Of a DNA stretch of 64,000 nucleotides, positions 35,171-43,679 are shown piece by piece (position 1 is the first letter of the stretch; each line of letters begins with the position of its first letter). Made by a program: the position numbers and the translations under genes. The stretch is taken from contig NZ_QRDY01000004.1 in the NCBI RefSeq assembly GCF_003386205.1, positions 248,001 to 312,000 of the forward strand, written 5' to 3'. The DNA comes from Cohnella lupini. Lineage in GTDB: Bacteria; Bacillota; Bacilli; Paenibacillales; Paenibacillaceae. The notes below the pieces were generated by a model, which did not search any database, had not been told where the DNA came from, and was given only the letters and a program-made list of their open reading frames with translations.

Positions 35171-35752
35171 ATGGGCATGAGTTATTCCTACGAATCGATG
35201 ATAGGCCCTCATTTAGAGGACATTCGAAGATACTGCCGCTACTTAACGAAATCCGAATGGGACGGAGAAGATTTATTTCAAGATGCCTTGCTGAAAGCGA
35301 TGGTTTATTTCCGGAATAAAGAACCTTACGATAACGTCAAGCCGCTCCTGCTCCGCGTAGCCCGCCATCTATGGATCGACCAATGCAGATCGCTCGCCCG
35401 CAGGAAAAATCTCCAAGCGCAATTGGAACAGAAGCCGACTTCGGGCGAGGACAGCAACTATTCGGAGGTTCGCGGCATGATCGAATGGTTGGCGGGACGA
35501 TTACCTCGACGCAACGTCGAAATGTGGCTTCTGACCCGGTATTTCGGATATTCGATGCAAGAAACGGCCGAACTGACGGGTTCTACGGTATTTACGGTCA
35601 AATCCGTGCTGCATAGAACGCGATTGATTCTTCTTCAAAAGAAATGGAAAGACGACGCGATGTTCAAGGCGAGCAACGTGATTCGACCCGAAGTCGAACG
35701 ATGGTCGCAGGCCATTCTGCACGATCGGCCTCAATACGTATTGAGTCGCTAG
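35171..35752 (+). CDS. ECF-type sigma-70 family sigma factor
   Basis: A 193-residue sigma factor. Region 2 is near residues 20-70 (DGEDLFQDALLKAMVYF), region 4 near 125-165 (YSMQETAELTGSTVFTVKSVL). ATG 35171 lies ten bases after AAAGGAGG; the frame also runs from ATG 35150, but that contains the ribosome site. It follows the deacetylase by 33 bases, so it may be co-transcribed with the cell-wall genes. No anti-sigma gene is adjacent. The stop codon lies in the shared terminator. Confidence 0.85.
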   Translation: MGMSYSYESMIGPHLEDIRRYCRYLTKSEWDGEDLFQDALLKAMVYFRNKEPYDNVKPLLLRVARHLWIDQCRSLARRKNLQAQLEQKPTSGEDSNYSEVRGMIEWLAGRLPRRNVEMWLLTRYFGYSMQETAELTGSTVFTVKSVLHRTRLILLQKKWKDDAMFKASNVIRPEVERWSQAILHDRPQYVLSR

Positions 35753-35801
35753 ATAACGATAGAAAGTCCCGATGAAGGTCATCGGGACTTTCTGCGTTAT
35801 C
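35752..35801. terminator. Bidirectional terminator overlapping both stop codons
   Basis: Outer arms GATAACG and CGTTATC enclose the stem AGAAAGTCCCGATGA-AGG-TCATCGGGACTTTCT. The plus-strand sigma gene stop ends at 35752 and the minus-strand sigma gene stop begins at 35797, so the hairpin serves two convergent operons. Confidence 0.85.
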
Positions 35802-36288
35802 TGGTCGCGTCCAGCCAAGTCGATAGCTTCGTTCTTCCTCGCCGGATGATGGATTTGACGGTATTCTCCGGGCAATCGAGCCGCCTGGCAATATCGCCGT
35901 AGCTCTCTTTCTTGTAAATACGCAAATATATAGCCGTACGCATCCGGGGCGTGAATCTCAGTAACAGCATGCGGACTTGCCTTTCGAATTCCCTGTCGAT
36001 GACCGCCTGCTCCGGACTCATGGAACCCGGCAGCCATTGATCGTCGAGCGGCAGCCAGGAAACTCGCCGTTTGCGTCGCCAACGGTCGACGAAAAGGCGA
36101 TATCCGGTCAGCGACAGCCACTCTTTGGGATGCTCGGGCAGGCTGACTTGTTGGCATAGCTTCAAGAAAATATCCTGGACAAGATCGTTCGCGTCTTCCC
36201 TGTTGCCGGTCAGTTTGTACATAAATCGGTTCAAGTGCAAGGAATGAGCGGTATAGAGCTCATCCAGCTTCGTCGCCGCCCGTTCCAT
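35797..36288 (-). CDS. ECF-type sigma factor at the end of the ABC efflux operon
   Basis: A 163-residue sigma factor with region 2 (REDANDLVQDIFLKLCQ) and region 4 (SYGDIARRLDCPENTVKSII) intact. ATG 36288 has GGGGGCG about ten bases upstream; an alternative GTG at 36312 would add eight residues. It overlaps the 3' end of the ATPase gene by about 29 bases, so it is translated from the same message. No anti-sigma gene was found. A sigma factor as the last gene of an ABC operon suggests it feeds back on that operon or a wider envelope-stress regulon. Confidence 0.83.
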   Translation of the reverse strand: MERAATKLDELYTAHSLHLNRFMYKLTGNREDANDLVQDIFLKLCQQVSLPEHPKEWLSLTGYRLFVDRWRRKRRVSWLPLDDQWLPGSMSPEQAVIDREFERQVRMLLLRFTPRMRTAIYLRIYKKESYGDIARRLDCPENTVKSIIRRGRTKLSTWLDATR

Positions 36289-37222
36289 TGGACCGCTCGC
36301 CCCCAATCTCACCGATGGCTTCGGAAGGCAGATCGGGCGAGCCGATCCACACTCTCTTCCCGTCGAATTCGAGAACCGCCTTGCCGGCGATATTCATTTC
36401 GTCGAGGAAAGCTTTCGGAATTTGCAATCGGCCTACGCGATCGACGACGACGAATTCTTCGTGCCGCTCCCCGAACCTCGCATCCGATTCCGGTAGGGTC
36501 TCCGTCGGATTCCCCCCGATTCCGGATAGGGCAGCGTCTTCCAGCTTCCGCTTGACCCACTCCGTGCTGGTCAGCCCGTCGCGAATGGCGACGACTCTAT
36601 CGACTTTGTCCGCCACGGAGAGATCGTGAGTAACGATCACGATCGTGACTCCCATCTCCCGATTGAGACGACGGAAAATATCGAGAATTTGCTCGCCCGT
36701 AGCGCTGTCGACCGAACCCGTCGGTTCGTCCGCCAGAACAAGCTGCGGACGGTTGGACAGCGCGATCGCGATCGCGACCCTTTGCTGCTCGCCGCCGCTC
36801 AGTTGGGTTAAGCGGTTGCCCATCCGGTGCTCCAACCCGACGGCGGCGAGCAGCTGCTTGGCATATGCGCGGTCCCTTTTGCCTTGGATGAGCATCGGCA
36901 GCTCGACGTTCTGGAGCGCGGTTAAGTAAGGGACAAGATTTCTCCCGTTATTCTGCCATATAAATCCGACCGTCGTGCGCTTGTATTCGATGAGCTGCTC
37001 TTTCGTCATTTTCAGCAGATTCCATTTGCCGACGACGGCTTGCCCGGCCGAGGGGCGATCCAGGCCTCCAAGAATATTGAGCAGGCTCGACTTCCCGCTT
37101 CCGCTGTTGCCGATGATCGCCATCATCTCTCCTTGTTCGACCGTCATATTAAGGCCCTGAAGCGCAACGACCTCGATATCGTCGGTTTTGAATATTTTGA
37201 CCAGGCCTTCGCAATGGATCAT
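36260..37222 (-). CDS. ABC ATPase with AbrB-like C-terminal domain
   Basis: A 320-residue protein. Residues 1-225 form a LolD/MacB-class ATPase: Walker A GNSGSGKSS (38-46), signature LSGGEQQRVA (141-150), Walker B LVLADEPTGS (161-170), His199. Residues about 258-293 (VVVDRVGRLQIPKAF…AVLEFDGKRVWIG) match the pattern of a SpoVT/AbrB swapped-hairpin DNA-binding domain (G-R-hydrophobic-x-I-P-K followed by a beta hairpin). Family members are usually about 230 residues, so the extra 95 are unusual. It is downstream of the FtsX-type permease and overlaps the sigma-factor gene. The second domain is recognised by pattern only. Confidence 0.83.
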   Translation of the reverse strand: MIHCEGLVKIFKTDDIEVVALQGLNMTVEQGEMMAIIGNSGSGKSSLLNILGGLDRPSAGQAVVGKWNLLKMTKEQLIEYKRTTVGFIWQNNGRNLVPYLTALQNVELPMLIQGKRDRAYAKQLLAAVGLEHRMGNRLTQLSGGEQQRVAIAIALSNRPQLVLADEPTGSVDSATGEQILDIFRRLNREMGVTIVIVTHDLSVADKVDRVVAIRDGLTSTEWVKRKLEDAALSGIGGNPTETLPESDARFGERHEEFVVVDRVGRLQIPKAFLDEMNIAGKAVLEFDGKRVWIGSPDLPSEAIGEIGGERSNGTGGDEAG

Positions 37223-37251
37223 CGCGGAACATCCCCCTTCTCCATTGGCGC

Positions 37252-40035
37252 TTATCTTTCTTCTCCAAGCTTAACGGCTTGAGATATTCGCAGGCGACGA
37301 AGCTGAACGATTAGCAGGCAGGCGCCGGCCGCGAGCATGATCCCCGTCGCGACGTATAGCTTCAACATATCGCCTTGCTCGAACACGATCCGGAAAGGCG
37401 GCACCTGCCTTGCCCCTTCGACGCTTCCGCTCTGCAGGAACGGCAGAAACAACCGGCTTGCCGCCGTGCCGAGTCCGATTCCGGCCGCGACCGACAAGCC
37501 GGTCGTGAACAGCTGCTCGAGCAGCAGCATGCCGGTCAACTGACCTCGGGAAAGTCCCGTGGCTCGCAAGATGCCAAGCTGAACGACTCTTCGCGATAAA
37601 GTAAAAAACCAGAAAATCAAATAACCGAGCAATGAAACAAGCAAAGAAATAAGAAAACCGAGGCTGAGTATACCGAACACCCCGCCTTGCGCGGGATGAT
37701 TCCTCCCTTCGGCAAGCGCGCCTCTCGCGTCTTCCGCTTGCGCGATCGCTATGCCTCTATCCGCAAGCATGTCTAGCACGGGCGCAAGATTCGCACCGTC
37801 TGTCATGTTCAGCCAAACCTCGTACGGAATTTTTTCGATCTGCTGATAGAGGTAATCGAGATTCGCCACGAAGAACGGCGCTTCGTCCGGATATTGGCTT
37901 GGCCAGTATGGCACGATTCCGACGACGACGAATTCCACGGGCTCGTTATCGTAACCGATCGCGATGCTCAGCGGATCCCCTTCCTTTAATCCGTGCTTTC
38001 CGGCGAAGCTCTCCGATATAAGCACCGCTTGCTCCGTCGTTCCGAGCGCGTCAAGATAATAATAGGGGTGTATCGGGTACATATCCTCGCGGAACCAAGC
38101 CGTCTTCGCGAAAGCCGCGTTGTCGATGCCCATCACTTGCCCGGAGCCGGCCGCCTTACCGCCGATCTCTATTTTGCCGGTCGCCTTCATGACGCGGGCG
38201 GCCGATTCCACTCCCTCGAGCTTCGAGTAAGCCTCGAAGGACGGCTCGTTATAATAGATTTTGTTCTGATCGTCCTCGTCCTGGACGCCTTCCCAAGCCG
38301 CCTTCAAGACGGCGTCGCTTCCGTATTGGTATTTCGTGCGATCCGTCGCGTTCGTATCCATCGTCCGGGCGGCGGATGCATTGTAGACGCCGAGACCGAT
38401 CGTGAGGATCAGCAGTATCATCAAGGGATAGAACGAGGCCGCCGAACGCGATAGCTGCGTCATCGTCAAGTACATCGTGACCGGCATTCGCTTGTTCATG
38501 ATCTTGTTCCCTATCCTTAGCAACAGCGGAAATAAGCGGAGTCCCAGCAATCCCGCGGCGAACAGGAACAGCGCCGGAATGACGAAGATGCCGGGCTGAA
38601 TTTCCGCCGCGCCTCCGTCCTGCTTGGCGGATACGATCTGGCCCGTATGCAGCAAGTACCACCCGGCAGCCGAGGCGGCCAACAGGGCGATGTCCAGGTA
38701 AAGACGCTGCCAAAGCGGCGGCCTGCTCTCCCGAGATCGCTCCCGGGTATGCTCTACGATCGAAGCGTTCGCATAAGAGCGGATCGGCGCGATGGTCGCT
38801 ATAACGGCAAGCAACGTAGCCAAGGAACCGAACCACCACGCGGCGCCGTTCCATCCGACCGGGATGGACTTGCGTCCCACGAAGGAGAGGAAGCCGCTGG
38901 AGGAGCCGATCGTCTTCGCCATCAACCAAGACAGGGCAAGACCGAGAAGCAAAGCCAAGCCTCCAAGCAAAGCCGCCTCGATCGCATACAATGCCGTGAT
39001 CTGACGAGGACTGGCTCCGCGGCTATGAAGCACGGAGATATCGCCTCTTTGCCGGTCAAGGGATTGCTTCGCGTTAAGCGTAATGAAATATAACACCATC
39101 GCCAGCACGGGCGCGGCAAGCGCGAACAGCATCGCCTGCAGCACTGCGCTCTGGCGGTTGAATTCACGCAGCATGTCGATGAACGTCAAGTTCACCTTCG
39201 TGTTTTCCAGCATCCGGTGCATCGTAATCTCCAGCCGCTGCAGCTCGCCGATCACAGAGGATAGATCGCTTATTCGGATATTCCGCAGATCGAACGCATA
39301 GAACCATCCTGCCGAATCCATCGCGAGGCGGCTTTCCTTGAGCAGGCTCTCCATCATCGTCTCGTGACCTACCAGCAACGTATCGGCCAATTTTTCTTTC
39401 CCGTCGATCGCCCAGGTCAGAGCGGTTTCGTCCTTCAGCTTGTAAGAACCCGTTATTCGTACCGTTAAACGTTTTGTTTTCCCATCCTCGTTCTTGGCGT
39501 CATAGTAGAAGGAATCGCCGATTTTCCAGCCGTAACGGCTTAACGTCTCCTGCAGGACGAGCGCCTCGATGGTGCCCTTCTCCATCCCGTCTTCGGGCAG
39601 CTTACCTTCGACGATATCGATCTGACCATTCATTCCGCTCTGCGCCGCCAGCTCCATACGAACCAATCGGTTAGAGGCGCCGGATTTCGTAGATCGAACG
39701 GTAGAGGCGGGCAGGCTTATCCGGCTTGTATAGGCGTCCACGGGAAATCCGATACGTCCGGGAAGCTCCTCGCCCACCCAACGATCCGCCTCAGCGAGTC
39801 CCTCCAAATCCGTGTCGGTCGAGCCGCCGGACTGATATTTGATATAGAGGGACGCCGGAGGCAATCCTTTCGTTTCTTCTTGCAAGGATTTCGCGACGAG
39901 CCGCTTGAGGGTGCCGTCGGCATACATCGGAATACTCATCGCGAATGCCGCGGCTACCGTTAATCCTAGCAACGTGCTGAACGTGAACCAGCGATTTTGC
40001 CACATTTTCAGGAGAAGGTGCCCGATGATCCGCAT
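37252..40035 (-). CDS. FtsX/MacB-type ABC permease
   Basis: A 927-residue membrane protein. An N-terminal helix (residues about 18-37) is followed by a large extracytoplasmic domain of about 270 residues. A first FtsX block of helices lies near 300-420, two more helices near 450-500, a second extracytoplasmic domain, and a last FtsX block near 790-915. This doubled arrangement is that of Firmicutes exporters or mechanotransmission permeases which act on envelope lipids, peptides or signals rather than classical importers. Its start overlaps the adaptor stop at 40035 (one base), and the ATPase follows after 29 bases. Confidence 0.88.
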   Translation of the reverse strand: MRIIGHLLLKMWQNRWFTFSTLLGLTVAAAFAMSIPMYADGTLKRLVAKSLQEETKGLPPASLYIKYQSGGSTDTDLEGLAEADRWVGEELPGRIGFPVDAYTSRISLPASTVRSTKSGASNRLVRMELAAQSGMNGQIDIVEGKLPEDGMEKGTIEALVLQETLSRYGWKIGDSFYYDAKNEDGKTKRLTVRITGSYKLKDETALTWAIDGKEKLADTLLVGHETMMESLLKESRLAMDSAGWFYAFDLRNIRISDLSSVIGELQRLEITMHRMLENTKVNLTFIDMLREFNRQSAVLQAMLFALAAPVLAMVLYFITLNAKQSLDRQRGDISVLHSRGASPRQITALYAIEAALLGGLALLLGLALSWLMAKTIGSSSGFLSFVGRKSIPVGWNGAAWWFGSLATLLAVIATIAPIRSYANASIVEHTRERSRESRPPLWQRLYLDIALLAASAAGWYLLHTGQIVSAKQDGGAAEIQPGIFVIPALFLFAAGLLGLRLFPLLLRIGNKIMNKRMPVTMYLTMTQLSRSAASFYPLMILLILTIGLGVYNASAARTMDTNATDRTKYQYGSDAVLKAAWEGVQDEDDQNKIYYNEPSFEAYSKLEGVESAARVMKATGKIEIGGKAAGSGQVMGIDNAAFAKTAWFREDMYPIHPYYYLDALGTTEQAVLISESFAGKHGLKEGDPLSIAIGYDNEPVEFVVVGIVPYWPSQYPDEAPFFVANLDYLYQQIEKIPYEVWLNMTDGANLAPVLDMLADRGIAIAQAEDARGALAEGRNHPAQGGVFGILSLGFLISLLVSLLGYLIFWFFTLSRRVVQLGILRATGLSRGQLTGMLLLEQLFTTGLSVAAGIGLGTAASRLFLPFLQSGSVEGARQVPPFRIVFEQGDMLKLYVATGIMLAAGACLLIVQLRRLRISQAVKLGEER

Positions 40036-41090
40036 TATTTCCCCACGACCTTCTGGCCTTCCTTAAGCCCGTTGATAATCTCTACTTCGGTCGTCGTTTG
40101 CACACCGATCTCTACGTCTACCTCTCCCTTGCTCCCATCGGCATTGGACACGAGCACGTAGTTCCTGCCATTCTGCTTCCTAAGCGCCGCAATGGGTATG
40201 GATAACGCGTTCTCCCGTTTTTCGACGATGACGGAAGCCGACAGCGGCGTGCCGTGCTGAACGTTCCCCGGCGGTTTTTTCAAGTCTATCAGCGCATAGG
40301 AGTCCAAGGAATCTTCCTCCGACTGAGAGGTGTCGACGGGCAGCCTTCGCACCGTGCCCTCGTAATCTCCGGCCGTATTAATACCGACCGTCGTCGCCAT
40401 GCCGGGAGCGATATGAGCCAGATCCCCGGAGTCGAACTGAACGGCAACGACGAGCGAGTCCATATCGGCGATTCTGCCGACTTTCTCGTAAGCCTTCGCG
40501 ATGTCGCCCTTCTCCGCCGTAAAGCTGACAATCGTCCCATCGTAGGGAGCGACCAACTTCGACTCTGACAACCTCTCTCTTAATTCCCCGAGCTCCTCCT
40601 TCAACAGCTCGTAGTCGAGCTGCAGCTTGCGCAATTGAATATCGCCGTCTTCGGTTTGATTTTGCGTGGCGGACTTGATATCCAACTCGGACTTCTCCAG
40701 ATCGATTTCCTTTCTTAAGATCTGGTTTTCCGTATCGCCCGTATCCAGCTCCGCCAACACCTGTCCCTTCTTCACCTTGTCTCCGGCTTTTACTTTAACG
40801 TCGACGATCCGGACGTTCTCCTCCGTGAAGAATAGATTTTCTTCCTTCTCCGCCATCAGCTTCCCGGAACCGCTCAGACGGGTTTCCAGCGTCCCGCGCT
40901 TAACCGGATTTTCCGGCTTCTGCGAGATTTTCGGAGCGCGGATCGTCGGCAGCTTCTCCATGTCTTCCTCTTGCGGGAGCAAGGAGCATCCGGCTACAAT
41001 CGACAAGCTGACCGCTGCCAGAAGCAGAATGCTAGCCGCCTTCCGTTTATGCCGGAACGATCCGGCCGTCGACCATCTGATAGACAACAT
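40035..41090 (-). CDS. HlyD/MacA-type periplasmic-adaptor-like lipoprotein
   Basis: A 351-residue adaptor. Lipobox IVAGC near residues 31-35 anchors it outside the membrane. The biotinyl-lipoyl halves are visible around residues 85-115 (VKAGDKVKKGQVLAELDTGD) and 195-215 (APYDGTIVSFTAEKGDIAKA), flanking a coiled coil of about 55 residues (Lys/Glu/Leu-rich 120-180). C-terminal beta domains follow (ALRKQNGRNYVLVSN). Together with the FtsX permease and ATPase it makes a MacAB-like exporter without outer-membrane channel, as in Gram-positives. ATG 41090 overlaps the end of the upstream ATPase gene by 44 bases. Confidence 0.88.
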   Translation of the reverse strand: MLSIRWSTAGSFRHKRKAASILLLAAVSLSIVAGCSLLPQEEDMEKLPTIRAPKISQKPENPVKRGTLETRLSGSGKLMAEKEENLFFTEENVRIVDVKVKAGDKVKKGQVLAELDTGDTENQILRKEIDLEKSELDIKSATQNQTEDGDIQLRKLQLDYELLKEELGELRERLSESKLVAPYDGTIVSFTAEKGDIAKAYEKVGRIADMDSLVVAVQFDSGDLAHIAPGMATTVGINTAGDYEGTVRRLPVDTSQSEEDSLDSYALIDLKKPPGNVQHGTPLSASVIVEKRENALSIPIAALRKQNGRNYVLVSNADGSKGEVDVEIGVQTTTEVEIINGLKEGQKVVGK

Positions 41091-41739
41091 CCGCCGCCCC
41101 CCATAATGCAGTATCGTGCGTGGTCATGCAGATCGCGATTCCTTCCGCCTCCACGACATCCTTGAACACCGAAATAATATGCGCCGCCATGCGGGAATCG
41201 AGCTCCGCCGTCGGTTCGTCCGCCAGCAGGAGCAGCGGACGGTGGGCAATCGCCTTGGCGATCGCCACCCGTTGCTGTTCTCCGCCGGATAGCTCGAGCG
41301 GACGATGAAACATTCTTTTCGTTAAGCCGACCAGATCCAGACATTTCTCGGTCCTGGCCTGCCAATCCGTCCGCGGGATGCCCGCCATTCTCAAGGAAAG
41401 CTGGACGTTCTCCCATGCGGTAAGCAGCGGCAACAGAGCGAACGATTGGAAAATAAAACCGATCTCCCGGCGACGTACGACGGTAAGCTGCTTGTCGCCC
41501 CATTGATGGAGCGGACGGTTTCGGAACCATACTTCGCCCGCCGTCGGACGGTCCAATCCTCCCATCAAATTGAGCAGCGTCGTCTTGCCCGAGCCCGATC
41601 TCCCCCTCAGCATCGTAAGCTTACCGGAATCGACCGTTAACTCGATTCCCTTCAACACCTCGATCTGCCGGTTTCCCGACGCGAAGCTTTTGCGCGCGTT
41701 CCTTACTTCAAGGAACCGAACCTCCCGCTCCGCAGTCAT
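41047..41739 (-). CDS. ABC transporter ATP-binding protein (LolD/MacB class)
   Basis: A 230-residue ATPase with Walker A GRSGSGKTT, the Q-loop FQSFALLP, signature LSGGEQQRVA, Walker B LLLADEPTAELD and switch His in TTHD. It lies between the binding-protein gene (stop and start share one base, TAATG) and the adaptor. The operon thus contains two ATPases of the same class; they may pair as a heterodimer or serve separate permease partners. Confidence 0.92.
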   Translation of the reverse strand: MTAEREVRFLEVRNARKSFASGNRQIEVLKGIELTVDSGKLTMLRGRSGSGKTTLLNLMGGLDRPTAGEVWFRNRPLHQWGDKQLTVVRRREIGFIFQSFALLPLLTAWENVQLSLRMAGIPRTDWQARTEKCLDLVGLTKRMFHRPLELSGGEQQRVAIAKAIAHRPLLLLADEPTAELDSRMAAHIISVFKDVVEAEGIAICMTTHDTALWGAADVVYQMVDGRIVPA

Positions 41740-43214
41740 TATGAGTTACCTTCCGCATCCACGATCGCTTTCGTAAGCAGGTCCTGGCCTTGCGATTGAA
41801 TCGCGGTTACGATTTGGTCGACGGTTTGGGTTCCTTCCACCGCTTTCTTAATCTGCTCGGATGCGAGCTGCGCGAACGCGTTCTTGAAGTCGTCCGGCAA
41901 GGTTTGCAGTAACAGCTGCGAGTTGGCTCCCAGCGCGTAAAATGCGTCGATGTTCTTCCCGTCGACCTCTTTCTTGAACGCGGTTCGCGCGGATAGCGCC
42001 GGCGACGACATCGAGCTCGTCTTGGCCAATTGTTCGCCGTTGGCATACTTCAGGAACTCCCATGCCGCGGACAGGTTCTCGGACGATGCGTTGATGGCGA
42101 ACACGCTTTCCAAGCTCATGCTGCCGGTTACGTCGGGTTGGGAGGGATCGACGGGGATGGTGACGACGTCCCAATCGATATCCTTGAACGGACTTTTCGG
42201 TCCCGTCGCCGCCGTGGACGAGCTTCCAGGGCTTATCGGAGCGGTCGTGCCGACGGCGGCCCCCATTCTAACTCCCATGCCCATCATGTTCATCATCATA
42301 GGACCGTCGATCGTCATCGCGGCTTGGCCGGACATGAACTTCATCGAGTCTCCGCCGATCCGTATCGTCATTTTGCCGCCAATGCCGGTCATCATGTTTC
42401 CTCCGCCTCCGTTATCGGAAGGCATCGAGATGCTGCCCGACTTGTATCCGTCGACGACCGATTGGAAAATCTCTTTCCATTCCGGCGAATCTATCGATAC
42501 CGTCTTCGCGTCCGCATCCGCGTAGAGCAATCCTTTCGCTTCCCCGATCGTGCGGATCAATTCGAACGGATTGCTTGCGGAGGACGACTGGAATAGTCCG
42601 TATAAGGCATCGTCGCCGTCCTTCTTGACCGGGAAGCGAGCGGCGAGCTGCATGACTTCTTCCCAGCTCATGCCGTCCGTCGGATAAGGGATGCCGTGCT
42701 TGTCGAACATCGCCTTGTTATAGTAAAGCGCTTGGCTCGAGAAGTCCGGGCTTAACCCGTATAGCTTTCCGGCCCCTTTAGCCTTGAGCAATTCGATGAC
42801 GGACGGTTGGAAGCCGTCGATGTCGAACTCGTCCTGCTTCACGACGGCGTCCAGATCGTAAAGCAATCCCTTGCCGGCCAACGAAGCGTATTGGTCTTCG
42901 GTCAAATACAGAGCGTCGGGCTGCTGTTCCTCGAGAATCTTCTCCATCTCCGCAACCGGATCCTCGGCGCTGAATACCGACTCCGTCGATACGACCTCGA
43001 GCTCCACGTTGGGAAACATCGCCTGAAAAGCATTGCCGTACTGCATGTAGAAAGCCTGCTCGTTAAAGTAAGCGACCTTCAGCGTACCCGAATCATCCCT
43101 ATCCAGACTCGTTAAGCCGGACTCCTTCTTATCGCCCGACGTACACGCCGTCAGCGTGATCGCCAGCGCTAGCGTACATGCGAACGCGCCAGATTTTTTC
43201 TTCCAATTTCCCAT
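41739..43214 (-). CDS. Solute-binding lipoprotein with Met/Gly-rich insert, head of an efflux-type operon
   Basis: A 491-residue family 1-like binding protein. The signal ends LTAC (lipid Cys near 24), and the fold is that of sugar-type binding proteins (LTEDQYASLAGKGLLYDL; AMFDKHGIPYPTDGMSWEEV). Between residues about 274 and 317 (about 42264-42395) lie 13 Met in 44 residues with many Gly, then a Ser/Thr/Pro/Ala-rich linker. Methionine clusters can bind Cu(I) or Ag(I), but may also be a flexible loop. I start at ATG 43214, eight bases after AAGGGTGG. An import-type receptor heading a MacAB-type operon is unusual. Confidence 0.85.
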   Translation of the reverse strand: MGNWKKKSGAFACTLALAITLTACTSGDKKESGLTSLDRDDSGTLKVAYFNEQAFYMQYGNAFQAMFPNVELEVVSTESVFSAEDPVAEMEKILEEQQPDALYLTEDQYASLAGKGLLYDLDAVVKQDEFDIDGFQPSVIELLKAKGAGKLYGLSPDFSSQALYYNKAMFDKHGIPYPTDGMSWEEVMQLAARFPVKKDGDDALYGLFQSSSASNPFELIRTIGEAKGLLYADADAKTVSIDSPEWKEIFQSVVDGYKSGSISMPSDNGGGGNMMTGIGGKMTIRIGGDSMKFMSGQAAMTIDGPMMMNMMGMGVRMGAAVGTTAPISPGSSSTAATGPKSPFKDIDWDVVTIPVDPSQPDVTGSMSLESVFAINASSENLSAAWEFLKYANGEQLAKTSSMSSPALSARTAFKKEVDGKNIDAFYALGANSQLLLQTLPDDFKNAFAQLASEQIKKAVEGTQTVDQIVTAIQSQGQDLLTKAIVDAEGNS

Positions 43215-43405
43215 CGCTTTTACCACCCTTTTCGATTGATTGACTCCTAGACAAGTATGCCTACGGACCTTTAGAAACGGGTTAGAGAAGATGAAAGGAA
43301 GCTTAAAGGATGATTAGCGGAGCATAAAATAGGCGGGTTTACGGATTTTTTGGTGGGGGAGTTTGTTTGGTGGAGTAATAACCGGAAATGCACGAAATAT
43401 TCGAG
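43215..43405. other. Upstream region of the ABC operon
   Basis: Contains the operon's promoter by position, but no consensus pair stands out. No gene seen. Confidence 0.35.
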
Positions 43406-43568
43406 TAACCGGAGATAGTCCGATTTCGTTACTATCTCGGCTCGATTCGATGGTAGAAACCGGAGATAGTCCGATTTCGTTACCATCTCGGTTCGATTCG
43501 ATGGTAGAGACCGGAGATAGTCCGATTTCGTTACTATCTCGGTTCGATTTGACGGTAGAGACCGGAAT
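43406..43568. repeat. 51-bp tandem array, family A, three copies
   Basis: Three units with the same sequence family as the array at 6330. All three hairpins use GAGATAGT with ACTATCTC or ACCATCTC around CCGATTTCGTT. Located between the ABC operon promoter and the histidine-kinase terminator. The spacer ATGGTAGA differs slightly from the 6-kb array, so the two arrays have diverged separately. Confidence 0.88.
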
Positions 43569-43620
43569 GCCTTTAAGAACGTTATCTACCTAAGCAGTAG
43601 CCGCTTCGCGGAACCAAACT

Positions 43621-43656
43621 TAAAAACCCTCCGCCTCTCGAAGAGGACGAAGGGTT
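43621..43656 (-). terminator. Terminator of the OmpR-type two-component operon
   Basis: On the minus strand AACCCTTCG…CCTC-TTCGA-GAGG…CGGAGGGTT is followed by TTTTTAAGTTT. It starts 24 bases after the kinase stop. Confidence 0.8.
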
Positions 43657-43679
43657 GCAGACTCCGCGCGGCATGCGCA

